Source: an uncultured Clostridia bacterium (GTDB lineage Bacteria; Bacillota; Clostridia; Christensenellales; Borkfalkiaceae). Taken from it: DNA of 64,000 nucleotides. Positions 8,379-16,878 of the stretch are shown here, one piece after another; positions within the stretch are counted from its first letter, which is position 1, and every line of letters begins with the position of its first letter. The position numbers and the translations under genes are program-made. Location: NCBI GenBank assembly GCA_944367565.1, contig CALVWR010000010.1, positions 1-64,000 on the forward strand, given 5' to 3'. Below the pieces are notes generated by a model that saw nothing but the letters and a program-made list of their open reading frames with translations, had not been told where the DNA came from and searched no databases.

Positions 8379-10778
8379 ATGGAGACGAAGAAGAACAGCA
8401 TCATACAAAGTTCGCTTGACGAAGTGCTGCACAATTCCATGATGCCCTATGCGGAGCACGTGATTCTGGACAGGGCGTTGCCGCGGGTAGAGGACGGACT
8501 GAAGCCGGTACAGCGGCGCATATTGTATACGATGTACGAGATGGGGCTCACGCCCGATAAGCCGCACAGGAAGTGCGCGAAGATCGTAGGGGACTGTCTC
8601 GGGAAGTATCATCCGCACGGGGATACGTCGGTATACGACGCGCTGGTGCGCATGGCGCAGGATTTCAATATGAGAATGCCGCTCGTCAACGGACACGGAA
8701 ATTTCGGGACGGTGGACGGCGACAGCGCGGCGGCATACCGATACACCGAAGCGCGGCTGGAAGAGCTGGCGCTGGAACTGCTCCGGGACATCGACAAGGA
8801 GACGGTGGATTTCGCGCTGAATTTCGATGACAGTCTGATGGAGCCGACGACCTTGCCGGGACGGTATCCGAATCTGCTTGTGAACGGCGCGAGCGGTATT
8901 GCGGTAGGACTTGCGACGAATATTCCTCCGCACAACCTTGCGGAAGTCATCGACGGAACGATCGCCTATATCGACAATCCGAAGATCGGGTTGAAGGAAA
9001 TGATGAAATACGTCAAAGGTCCGGATTTTCCGACCGGCGGATTTATCATCGCGGGGGAAGAACTGGAAACGGCGTACCGTACGGGCAGGGGGAAGATCCG
9101 CATCCGCGCAAAAGTGGGGGTGGAAAAGGACGGCGACAGGAAGAGTCTGATCATATCCGAACTGCCCTACCAGATCAACAAAGCGAATTTATTAAAGAAG
9201 ATCGTCGATCTGAAGGAGGAAAAGAAGGATCTCTTTGCGGGGATTGCGGACGTCGTGGACGAATCCGACCGTCACGGAATGCGCGCCGTGATCAAGCTGA
9301 AAAAGGACGCGGACGAGAAAAAGACGCTCGCCCTGCTCTATAAATATACCGATCTCGAGTGTACGTTCGGCATCAACATGGTCGCGATTGCCGGCGGTAA
9401 ACCCAAACAGATGTCGCTGCTCGACATCATTTCGTATTACGTCGAGTATCAGCGGGACGTCATTCTCCGTCGCAGTAAATACGATCTCGAAAAGGCGAAA
9501 GAGCGCGCGCACATCCTCGAAGGGCTGATCATCGCCGTTCAGAATATCGACGAAGTCATCAAAATCATCAGAAAGTCCGCGAATACCAACGAAGCGAGGA
9601 GTAACCTCCGTTCGCGGTTCAATCTTTCGGAAATTCAGGCAACCGCCGTGCTGGATCTGCGGCTTGCAAGACTTACCAAGCTGGAAATCGCAAAACTCGA
9701 AGAAGAACTTGCGTCGCTCAAAGCGCTGATCGCCCGTCTGACCGCCGTGATCGGCAGCAAAAAATTGCAGATGGAAGTGGTCAAGGAAGAGCTCGGACAG
9801 ATCCGCCGCAAATATAAAGACAACCGCAGGAGCGCGATTGTCGGCAGCGAAAATTCCGTCAGGGTGGAGACCAGCGAACAGGAAAAAATCACCAAAAATT
9901 ATGTGGTGGGATATACGCTCGGCGGGATGTTCAAGAAAATGCCCGAAAAGAATTACCGCATGAGCGACAAGGCACCCGGATCCCTTCCGAACGCCGATCT
10001 GCTCGCTTTGAAAACGGCGGCGGAAAGCGACAAGACCTTCCTCGCCTTCACGAACCTCGGAAACGCTTTCAAGATCGATCTCGAAATCGCGCCGGAAAGC
10101 CGTTTCCGCGACAAGGGCTATAAATTTACCGACATCGTCAAGGATGCCGTCAAGGGCGAATATCCCGTCGCGTTTTTCTCGTACGACAAATTGCCGGAAG
10201 GGATGCTGCTGTTCTTTACGAAAAACGGCATGGTGAAAAAGACGTCCTGGGCGGAATACGACATCATCAAGTCGTCGTATCAGGCGATCAAGCTCAAAGA
10301 GGGCGACGAGCTTGTGAAAGTGGAGGAAGATCTGCCCGATACGACGCTGGCGTTCATCACGAAGGACGGATTGTGTCTCAACGCGCTGAAGGACGATCTG
10401 CCGGAGCAGGGCAGGGTAGCCGGCGGCGTAAAGGGCGTGAATCTGAACGACGGCGATGAGATCGTATGGCAGGGACAGGCGGCGGATTCGGGAGAATTCA
10501 TCGTGATCACGAGCGGCGGATTTTTCAAGCGGGTGATCGCCGCGGAGATCGAGCCGATGGCGCGTTATCGCAAGGGCGTCAAGATCTGCAATCTCGACGG
10601 AGAGCGCGTGGTATACGGCGGATTCGTGCAGGAACCGTACGACATTGCCGTGCTGGAAGGAGAAAGCGCGTTTACGGTGAATACCGAAGATCTGTCGATC
10701 GAAAGCCGTACGGGCAAGGGCAAGACGCTGAAGAACGAGCATAAGAAATGTAAGCCGACGGGCGCGTTGAAGTTGTGA
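8379..10778 (+). CDS. parC: DNA topoisomerase IV subunit A (GyrA/ParC family)
   Basis: DNA cleavage-religation subunit of a type IIA topoisomerase, 799 residues. The active-site Tyr122 lies in AAYRYTEARL, and the quinolone-pocket segment HPHGDTSVYD is intact, with Thr at position 83 where E. coli GyrA has Ser. After the winged-helix, tower and coiled-coil parts there is a beta-pinwheel domain from about residue 500. The first pinwheel blade, which in GyrA bears the QRRGGKG box, reads KNYRMSDKAPGSL instead, so DNA wrapping is doubtful and a decatenating topoisomerase IV is likely. The next gene starts 1 bp after the stop. Confidence 0.85.
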   Translation: METKKNSIIQSSLDEVLHNSMMPYAEHVILDRALPRVEDGLKPVQRRILYTMYEMGLTPDKPHRKCAKIVGDCLGKYHPHGDTSVYDALVRMAQDFNMRMPLVNGHGNFGTVDGDSAAAYRYTEARLEELALELLRDIDKETVDFALNFDDSLMEPTTLPGRYPNLLVNGASGIAVGLATNIPPHNLAEVIDGTIAYIDNPKIGLKEMMKYVKGPDFPTGGFIIAGEELETAYRTGRGKIRIRAKVGVEKDGDRKSLIISELPYQINKANLLKKIVDLKEEKKDLFAGIADVVDESDRHGMRAVIKLKKDADEKKTLALLYKYTDLECTFGINMVAIAGGKPKQMSLLDIISYYVEYQRDVILRRSKYDLEKAKERAHILEGLIIAVQNIDEVIKIIRKSANTNEARSNLRSRFNLSEIQATAVLDLRLARLTKLEIAKLEEELASLKALIARLTAVIGSKKLQMEVVKEELGQIRRKYKDNRRSAIVGSENSVRVETSEQEKITKNYVVGYTLGGMFKKMPEKNYRMSDKAPGSLPNADLLALKTAAESDKTFLAFTNLGNAFKIDLEIAPESRFRDKGYKFTDIVKDAVKGEYPVAFFSYDKLPEGMLLFFTKNGMVKKTSWAEYDIIKSSYQAIKLKEGDELVKVEEDLPDTTLAFITKDGLCLNALKDDLPEQGRVAGGVKGVNLNDGDEIVWQGQAADSGEFIVITSGGFFKRVIAAEIEPMARYRKGVKICNLDGERVVYGGFVQEPYDIAVLEGESAFTVNTEDLSIESRTGKGKTLKNEHKKCKPTGALKL

Positions 10779-10779
10779 T

Positions 10780-11571
10780 ATGGAAATTGCGGAATACGTA
10801 AAGAAATGGAAGATCTTTCTTCTCGATCTGGACGGGACGGTCTATATCGACGGAGCGCTGATCGGGGATATGAAACGGACGCTGGAGACTTTGCGGAAGC
10901 ACGGAAAAAGGCTGATTTATCTCACGAATAATTCCTCGAGAACAAAAGAAGATTACGTCAGACGGCTGACCGGGCTGGGAATTTACGGAGAAGAGGACGA
11001 CGTGTATACCTCGGGCGACGCGACGATCGCCTATCTCAAGCGGCATTGCGCGGGGCGGCGCGTATACCTGACGGGGACGGAAAAAGTCAGGGAAAGTTTT
11101 CTTAAACAAGGGATCAGGCTCGAAGAGGAAGATCCCGAAGTCGTCGTGCTTTCCTACGATACCGAGATCGATTACGAAAAGATTTCGAAGACGGCGCGGT
11201 TTTTGCGGCGGGGGCTGCCGTATATCGCCACGCATCCGGATGTCAACTGTCCGGCAAAGCCCGCGCCCGTTCCGGACGTGGGAAGTTTCATCCGTATGTT
11301 TGAAGCGTCCGCGGGACGGGTGCCGGACGTGATCGTCGGCAAGCCGTATCGGTACATGGCGGAAGGAATCAGGGAACTGACCGGCACGCACGGAGACGAG
11401 GTCGTCATGGTCGGGGACAGATTGTATACCGACATCGCGTTCGGCGCGAACAACGGGTTTTCGTCGTTGCTGGTTTTCAGCGGGGAGACGACGGAGGAGC
11501 TCTATCGACAAAGCGCCGTCAGAGCGGACCTGACATTGCAAACGCTCAACGACATCGTAAAATATTTATGA
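10780..11571 (+). CDS. HAD-IIA family sugar/nucleotide phosphatase (NagD-like)
   Basis: Haloacid-dehalogenase hydrolase of the IIA (NagD/PGP) type, 263 residues. Asp nucleophile and acid/base are D16 and D18 in LLDLDGTVY. The second motif is in YLTNNSS, and the third/fourth in VGKPYRYM and VMVGDRLYTDI. The middle C2 cap suits small phosphorylated metabolites; the substrate cannot be read from sequence. It starts 1 bp after parC, so it is probably co-transcribed with parE-parC although no functional link is evident. Confidence 0.88.
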   Translation: MEIAEYVKKWKIFLLDLDGTVYIDGALIGDMKRTLETLRKHGKRLIYLTNNSSRTKEDYVRRLTGLGIYGEEDDVYTSGDATIAYLKRHCAGRRVYLTGTEKVRESFLKQGIRLEEEDPEVVVLSYDTEIDYEKISKTARFLRRGLPYIATHPDVNCPAKPAPVPDVGSFIRMFEASAGRVPDVIVGKPYRYMAEGIRELTGTHGDEVVMVGDRLYTDIAFGANNGFSSLLVFSGETTEELYRQSAVRADLTLQTLNDIVKYL

Positions 11572-11647
11572 AGAGAACCGAAAGGGAGCCGTTGCAGCGT
11601 GCGGCGTGAAAAATTAAAAAATGTGCGCTGCAGATGCGGAAAAAATT

Positions 11648-11676
11648 TTGACAAACGCAGTCGAATCGTATACAAT
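11648..11676 (+). promoter_or_regulatory. rhaBAD promoter
   Basis: TTGACA (11648-11653), 17-bp spacer, TACAAT (11671-11676): a strong sigma-A-like promoter about 30 bases before rhaB. No clear operator was recognised. Confidence 0.8.
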
Positions 11677-11705
11677 AAGAATCGATCGGAAAAGGCGGGT
11701 AAGAA

Positions 11706-13013
11706 ATGAAGATATATCTTGCGATCGACCTCGGCGCGTCGAGCGGACGGCATATTGCCGGCTGGAAGGAAAACGGGGAGATCAGAACGGAAGAGATTTA
11801 CCGTTTCGGCAACGGAGCGGAAGAGAAAGACGGACATCTCGTATGGAATACGGAATCGCTTTTCGCCAACATCAAGTCGGGCTTAAAGGCGGCGTTTGAA
11901 AAATACGGGGCGATCGAGAGCGTGGCGATCGATACCTGGGGGGTCGATTACGTCCTGATGGACGGAGATAAGGAAATTTTCCCCTGTTACGCGTATCGGG
12001 ACGAGCGGACCGCCGCCGTGACGGAGGAAGTCCATGCGCTGATGCCGTTTTCCGAAATGTATGCGAAAACGGGGCTGATGTATGCGGTTTTCAACAGCGT
12101 ATATCAGTTTTACTGCGATAAAAAAAGCGGCAGGCTGGAAAAGGCGACGGACTATCTGATGCTGCCGGAATATTTTTCCTACAAGTTGACGGGCGTGAAG
12201 GCGCATGAATACACCAACGCGACGACGACGGGATTGCTGAATGCAAAGACGCACGCGTTTGACGAAGAGATCATCGGACGGCTGGGACTGAAAAAATCGC
12301 TGTTTGCCGGCAAACCGGAAAATCCGGGATACGTTCTCGGTGAACTCAAAGAGGAAATTCAAAAAGAAGTCGGCGGGAATACAAAGGTGATTTTCTGCGC
12401 GTCCCACGATACGGCGAGCGCGGTGCACGGCATTCCGATGAAGGGAAATTCTCCCTACATTTCGAGCGGTACGTGGTCGCTGATGGGAATCAAGAGCGAC
12501 AAGGCGACTTTGACTTCGGAGGAGCTTTCCAACGAAGGCGGCGTGAACAATACGTTCCGCTATCAGAAAAACATCATGGGAATGTGGGTGATCAACAAAC
12601 TGAAAGAGACGTTGAAAACGCCCATGACGTTTGCGGAAATGGATGCGGGATCGCTGGAAAGTACGTACGACGTGACGTTTGACGTCAACGCGCCGGAATT
12701 TTTTGCGCCCGACAATATGCGGGAAACCATTCTCAGGCACATCCGTGAACACAATCTTCCCATGCCGCAGAGCGAAAAGGACATCGTGCGCGCGGTGTAC
12801 CGCAGTCTGGCGAAATGTTATAAAGAAACGTATGCGCTTCTGGAAAGGAACACGGGGAAGAAATATGACGACCTGTATATCGTCGGAGGGGGAGCGAAGA
12901 ATAAGCCGCTGAATCAATTCACGGAGGAATTTACGGGCAAACACGTTGTGGCGTTGCCGATCGAATCGACGGCGCTCGGAAATTTGAAAATACAGATGGG
13001 AGAAGTAAAATGA
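11706..13013 (+). CDS. rhaB: Rhamnulokinase
   Basis: Phosphorylates L-rhamnulose to L-rhamnulose 1-phosphate with ATP. The FGGY-kinase fold is seen in the N-terminal phosphate motif (AIDLGASSGRH), the AIDTWGVDYVLMD segment typical of RhaB, and the C-terminal adenosine motif VGGGAKNKPLNQ. It is 435 residues, slightly short of the E. coli enzyme. ATG at 11706 with a purine-rich GGCGGGTAAGAA upstream. First gene of rhaB-rhaA-rhaD; its stop overlaps the rhaA start by 4 bp. No rhamnose transporter or RhaR/RhaS regulator is adjacent. Confidence 0.93.
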   Translation: MKIYLAIDLGASSGRHIAGWKENGEIRTEEIYRFGNGAEEKDGHLVWNTESLFANIKSGLKAAFEKYGAIESVAIDTWGVDYVLMDGDKEIFPCYAYRDERTAAVTEEVHALMPFSEMYAKTGLMYAVFNSVYQFYCDKKSGRLEKATDYLMLPEYFSYKLTGVKAHEYTNATTTGLLNAKTHAFDEEIIGRLGLKKSLFAGKPENPGYVLGELKEEIQKEVGGNTKVIFCASHDTASAVHGIPMKGNSPYISSGTWSLMGIKSDKATLTSEELSNEGGVNNTFRYQKNIMGMWVINKLKETLKTPMTFAEMDAGSLESTYDVTFDVNAPEFFAPDNMRETILRHIREHNLPMPQSEKDIVRAVYRSLAKCYKETYALLERNTGKKYDDLYIVGGGAKNKPLNQFTEEFTGKHVVALPIESTALGNLKIQMGEVK

Positions 13014-14239
13014 ACAGATTTGAACAGGCAAAGGAAATGTATGCCCGTTTGGGAACGGACGCGGAAAAGGCGCTCGATACGGCGCGGAACATTCCGATCT
13101 CGATGCATTGCTGGCAAGGTGACGACGTCAACGGATTCGACGGAGCCAATTCGCTTTCGGGCGGAATCCAGACGACGGGCAACTATCCGGGAAAAGCGCG
13201 CAATTTTGAAGAACTGACGGCGGATATGGAATTTGCATTCCGCTTTATTCCGGGGAAAAAGCGCGTGAATCTGCACGCGAGTTACGCCGTGACCGACGAA
13301 AAGGTGGAGCGCGACGCTTTGGAAGGGAAGCATTTTGACAAATGGCTGGAATTTGCGAAGAAGAACGGACTGGGCATCGACATGAACCCGACGTTTTTCT
13401 CGCATCCGCTTTCGGAAAACGGCACGCTTTCCGCCGCGGACGAGAATGTGCGGGAATTCTGGGTACGGCACGCGAAAGCGGTGAGAAAGATTTCGGCGTA
13501 CATCGGGGAAAAGCAGGGAAGCCCGTGCCTTTGCAACATCTGGATTCCCGACGGCATGAAGGATGTCCCCGCCGACAGACTCGCCCCGCGGGCGCGGCTG
13601 AAAAAGAGTCTTGACGAGATCTATTCCGTCAAGTACGATAAAAAATACATCGTCGATTCGGTGGAAAGCAAGGTTTTCGGCATCGGGCTGGAAAGTTATA
13701 CCGTCGGTTCGTTTGAGTTTTACATGAATTATGCGGCGAAGAACGGCATATGCTGTCTTCTGGACAACGGACACTTTCATCCCACGGAAACGGTTTCCGA
13801 CAAGATCTCTTCGATGTTGCTGTTCAGCGATAAGCTCGCTCTGCACGTGACCCGTCCCGTGCGTTGGGACAGCGATCACGTCGTTCTCTTTGAGGACGAA
13901 CTGAAGGAGATCGCAAAGGAGATCGTTTTTGCGGGAGCGCAAGACCGCGTGCTGATCGGTTTGGATTATTTCGACGCGAGCATCAACCGCATCGCCGCAT
14001 GGATCGTGGGGATGAACAATATGCGCAAGGCATTGTTGTATGCATTGCTGCTTCCCGCCGCAAAGCTGAAAAAATTGCAGGCGGAAGGGGATAATACGGA
14101 ACTCATGGCGTTGAACGAAGAATGTAAAACGTTGCCGTTCGGGGACATCTGGGACGAATATCTCCGTCGGGAAGGGGCGGAAAAGGACTGGATGCCCGCT
14201 GTGAAACAATACGAAAAAGACGTTTTGCTGAAAAGATAA
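13010..14239 (+). CDS. rhaA: L-rhamnose isomerase
   Basis: Interconverts L-rhamnose and L-rhamnulose, a metal-dependent TIM-barrel enzyme. Family features are the N-terminal MHCWQGDDVNGFD stretch, the metal-site segments GLESYTVGSFEFYMNYA and LLDNGHFHPTE, and HVTRPVRWDSDHVV. The 409 residues are close to the usual 415-420. It overlaps rhaB by 4 bp and is followed 18 bp later by rhaD, so the three enzymes that turn rhamnose into DHAP plus lactaldehyde are co-expressed. Confidence 0.95.
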   Translation: MNRFEQAKEMYARLGTDAEKALDTARNIPISMHCWQGDDVNGFDGANSLSGGIQTTGNYPGKARNFEELTADMEFAFRFIPGKKRVNLHASYAVTDEKVERDALEGKHFDKWLEFAKKNGLGIDMNPTFFSHPLSENGTLSAADENVREFWVRHAKAVRKISAYIGEKQGSPCLCNIWIPDGMKDVPADRLAPRARLKKSLDEIYSVKYDKKYIVDSVESKVFGIGLESYTVGSFEFYMNYAAKNGICCLLDNGHFHPTETVSDKISSMLLFSDKLALHVTRPVRWDSDHVVLFEDELKEIAKEIVFAGAQDRVLIGLDYFDASINRIAAWIVGMNNMRKALLYALLLPAAKLKKLQAEGDNTELMALNEECKTLPFGDIWDEYLRREGAEKDWMPAVKQYEKDVLLKR

Positions 14240-14257
14240 AAATCGGGAGTTTGCATT

Positions 14258-15112
14258 ATGAAAATCGAAACGATAGCGAAAAAAATCACGAGAAGTTTTG
14301 CGGATGTAAGCAATGCCCCTTTCGTAAGGGAAGTATGTAAGGCGTGTTCCAATATGTACCGACTCGGCTGGGACGAAAGAAACGGCGGAAACATCAGTTA
14401 TCTTCTGAAGAAAGAAGAAGTGGAAAAATATCTCGATACCGAAAATCATACGCGGGAAATTCCCATGGGATTCAAAGCGATGCCGCTTGCCGGAAAATAT
14501 TTTCTGGTGACGGGAACGGGAAAATATTTCAAAAATGTGGAAGAAGATCCCGAAAACAATCTCGGGATCATCCGGATTGCGGACGACGGAGAAACGGCGC
14601 AGCTCCTCTGGGGCTGGGAAGACGGCGGCAGATTCACCAGCGAACTGCCCGCGCATCTGATGAGCCACATGAGCAGACTTTCGGTCGATCCGGAACATCG
14701 GGTGATCATGCATACGCATCCGACGAACATTCTGGCGATGACCTTCGTTCACGATCTGAACGAGAGAGAATTCACGAGAAGTCTTTGGAGAATGATCACG
14801 GAATGTATGGTGGTTTTCCCCGACGGCGTGGGCGTTCTGCCGTGGATGCTCTGCGGCAACAACGAGATCGGCGAGGCGACGGCGGAAAAGATGAAGGAAT
14901 TCCGTCTTGTCGTGTGGGCAAATCACGGAATTTACGGCGCGGGAAAGACCATGGACGAGGCGTTCGGACTCATCGAAACGGTGGAGAAAGCGGCGGAGCT
15001 GTATCTGAAAACGGCGCATCTGCCCCGTGTGAATACCATCACCGACGCGCAGCTGAAAATCATCGCGGACGGGTTCAATCTCAAGGCGAAAGAAGGCTGG
15101 CTGGATCTGTAA
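14258..15112 (+). CDS. rhaD: Rhamnulose-1-phosphate aldolase
   Basis: Class II zinc aldolase that cleaves L-rhamnulose 1-phosphate to dihydroxyacetone phosphate and L-lactaldehyde. The zinc ligands are in IMHTHPTN and VWANHGIYGAG, and the phosphate-binding GWDERNGGNIS near the N terminus is typical. 284 residues, normal length. Last gene of the rha operon, followed by a strong terminator. The lactaldehyde product would need a reductase elsewhere; the iron alcohol dehydrogenase at 35477 is only a speculative candidate. Confidence 0.94.
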   Translation: MKIETIAKKITRSFADVSNAPFVREVCKACSNMYRLGWDERNGGNISYLLKKEEVEKYLDTENHTREIPMGFKAMPLAGKYFLVTGTGKYFKNVEEDPENNLGIIRIADDGETAQLLWGWEDGGRFTSELPAHLMSHMSRLSVDPEHRVIMHTHPTNILAMTFVHDLNEREFTRSLWRMITECMVVFPDGVGVLPWMLCGNNEIGEATAEKMKEFRLVVWANHGIYGAGKTMDEAFGLIETVEKAAELYLKTAHLPRVNTITDAQLKIIADGFNLKAKEGWLDL

Positions 15113-15127
15113 GAAAAACGAAAACAA

Positions 15128-15168
15128 AGCGGCGCGGAGTTTTTTTGAAAAACTCCGCGCCGCTTTAT
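15128..15168 (+). terminator. Terminator after rhaD
   Basis: A 17-bp perfect stem, AGCGGCGCGGAG plus T's pairing with its complement, with a short loop and a TTTAT tail. One of the strongest hairpins in the window. Confidence 0.85.
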
Positions 15169-15237
15169 GCTGTGACGCAGATCCGCGTCTTACGCCGGGA
15201 AAAGGATGTTTTTCCCGGCGCGGCAGAGCGCGGCGGC

Positions 15238-15912
15238 TTATAATTTTTTTTCGCCGTAAAGTTTCACGCGGATGCGCGGCAACGCGTCCGCAGAGGAGCC
15301 GAGAGGCTTTTCGCGGTTGCGGTAATCGTGTTTATCGCAAAACCACTGTAACTCGTTCGTTATGCGGTCAAGATTTTCGCTTTGCAGACGGGTGAGGTCG
15401 GCGAGATATTCCTTTGTTTTTCCTCCCGCGCAGGAAGCGTGTTCCAGAAGGGAAGCATAATGCTTTATGCAAAAGCCGCGCGTGGAGAGCAGCTGCGCGC
15501 GAAAGGGCGATTCTTTTGCGTACATCTGCGCCACCGTTTTGGCATAGCGCACCATGTGGTCTTCCACGAGGTCGCAGATGATGCAGGTGCCCGTCAGTTT
15601 CCGCAGCGTTTCGGCGGTCTTTTTCGCCGACTTCGCGTCTTTTGCGCCGATGTGTTTTTTCAGCGTTTTTGTCCGCGTGATCGCCTGCAACGCCACGCTC
15701 AGTTTGTTCTGCCGCGCAAAAAGCAGATCAAAGTGTTCGGCGCAGAAGCCGAGCTTGTTCACCTTTGCACGGGTGTCGTCTTCCATGACGGCGTCGTTGA
15801 GAAACTGAAACAGAAGATTTTCGTTTACGATCTTTTCGATTTTGCACATCGGGCATTCGCACCCCGGCTTGAATTCCTGGAGAATGAGCCCTGTGCCGAT
15901 ATGGTAACTCAT
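15238..15912 (-). CDS. DUF6062 family protein with two CxxC...CxxH motifs
   Basis: 224-residue protein of a family found in Clostridia and of unknown function. Two similar halves each hold a CxxC followed by CxxH: C20/C23 with C57/H60, and C110/C113 with C148/H151. This looks like a tandem zinc-binding module. No membrane segment or signal peptide is visible. The ATG at 15912 has no ribosome-binding site and lies 6 nt after a -10 box, so the mRNA may be leaderless. It is divergent from the esterase gene at 16012. Confidence 0.8.
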   Translation of the reverse strand: MSYHIGTGLILQEFKPGCECPMCKIEKIVNENLLFQFLNDAVMEDDTRAKVNKLGFCAEHFDLLFARQNKLSVALQAITRTKTLKKHIGAKDAKSAKKTAETLRKLTGTCIICDLVEDHMVRYAKTVAQMYAKESPFRAQLLSTRGFCIKHYASLLEHASCAGGKTKEYLADLTRLQSENLDRITNELQWFCDKHDYRNREKPLGSSADALPRIRVKLYGEKKL

Positions 15913-15918
15913 GGTTAT

Positions 15919-15947
15919 ATTTTAACAAATTTGCGTTAAAAATTCAA
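15919..15947 (-). promoter_or_regulatory. Promoter of the DUF6062 gene, leaderless type
   Basis: On the minus strand, TTGAAT (15942-15947), 17-bp spacer, TAAAAT (15919-15924), then 6 nt, then the ATG. The predicted transcript start coincides with the A of the start codon. Confidence 0.65.
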
Positions 15948-15955
15948 ATAAATCA

Positions 15956-15984
15956 TGGACATATTTTTTCTTGTATGCTACAAT
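15956..15984 (+). promoter_or_regulatory. Promoter of the 16012 esterase gene
   Basis: TGGACA (15956-15961), 17-bp spacer, TACAAT (15979-15984) with an extended TGC just before it. Confidence 0.65.
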
Positions 15985-16011
15985 AATAAAAAATAAATTC
16001 GGGAGTATTGT

Positions 16012-16857
16012 ATGATACACGAAAGAATCGATCTCTATGCATATTTTCACTTGCCGCGCGGCGAAAAATCCCGCGGATATCTCAACACGTATGTGCCGTA
16101 TAATTCGCCGGAAATGCCGGAAAAAACCCGTCCTGCCATGCTCGTTGTGACGGGAGGCGGCTATCAGTTTCTGTCCGACAGGGAAAAAGAGCCCGTCGCC
16201 TTACGGTTTACGGATCTCGGATATGCTTCTTTTACGTTGGAATACAGCCTCGACGTCGCCTTTCCCGTTCCTTTTTTAGAAGGGTGCATGGCGATGGCGT
16301 ACATCCGCGAGAATGCGAAAAAGTACTGCGTGGATGAAAAACACGTCTGTGCCGTCGGATTTTCCGCGGGGGGACATCTGACGGGGATGCTGGCAACGCT
16401 CTTTGCCGACGACGCGGTGAAAAAGGCGTTGGGGGAGAGAAACGTGCGCCCCGACGCGGTGATTTTGTCTTACCCCGTCATCACGTCGGATCCGCATTTT
16501 TGGCATGAAGGTTCCATCGAGACGATCAGCGGCGGGGACCCCGTTCTGAAAGAGAAACTTTCTTTGGAAAAGCGCGTGACGAAGGACAGCAGTCCCGCTT
16601 TCCTCTGGCATACTGCGGAAGATGACGCCGTGCCCGTAAACAATTCGCTGTTTATGGCGAGCGCGTATGCGGGGCAAAAAGTGCCTTTTGAGTTGCATAT
16701 TTTTGAAAAGGGCCCGCACGGTCTGAGCATCGCGAATATAGAAACGGCATGGGGGGAAAACGACGCGGTTCTCATCAATCAAGAAGTTTCCGCATGGGTA
16801 AAACTTGCGGATCGATGGCTGAAAAAGAGAGGTTTTCGGGTCTTTGTCGCGCAATAA
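16012..16857 (+). CDS. Alpha/beta hydrolase, acetyl-esterase/BD-FAE-like
   Basis: Serine hydrolase of 281 residues. The nucleophile elbow is GFSAGGH (S118), the acid is probably the Asp of AEDDAVPV and the His lies in GPHGLS. The GGGY stretch around residue 48-51 is the oxyanion-hole element (HGG-like). This pattern fits carbohydrate or acetyl esterases (XynB/Axe-like) of the cytoplasm; no signal peptide is present. ATG at 16012 with CGGGAG upstream. The next gene starts 21 bp later, so the two may be co-transcribed. The substrate is unknown. Confidence 0.8.
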   Translation: MIHERIDLYAYFHLPRGEKSRGYLNTYVPYNSPEMPEKTRPAMLVVTGGGYQFLSDREKEPVALRFTDLGYASFTLEYSLDVAFPVPFLEGCMAMAYIRENAKKYCVDEKHVCAVGFSAGGHLTGMLATLFADDAVKKALGERNVRPDAVILSYPVITSDPHFWHEGSIETISGGDPVLKEKLSLEKRVTKDSSPAFLWHTAEDDAVPVNNSLFMASAYAGQKVPFELHIFEKGPHGLSIANIETAWGENDAVLINQEVSAWVKLADRWLKKRGFRVFVAQ

Positions 16858-16878
16858 TATCGGCGTAAGGAGGTGCGG

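Noticed and set aside
6414..10778. Annotation as gyrB-gyrA
   Set aside because: The A subunit has no GyrA box and the locus lacks dnaA/recF neighbours; ParEC fits better, though not proven.
15193..15220. GC-rich hairpin past the DUF6062 stop, as a terminator
   Set aside because: On the minus strand the stem is not followed by a T-run; termination here is not supported.
15911..15928. Possible Rex operator next to the DUF6062 start
   Set aside because: One half (TTAACAA) matches the Rex consensus but the other half matches only 4 of 7, so it is probably chance in AT-rich promoter DNA.
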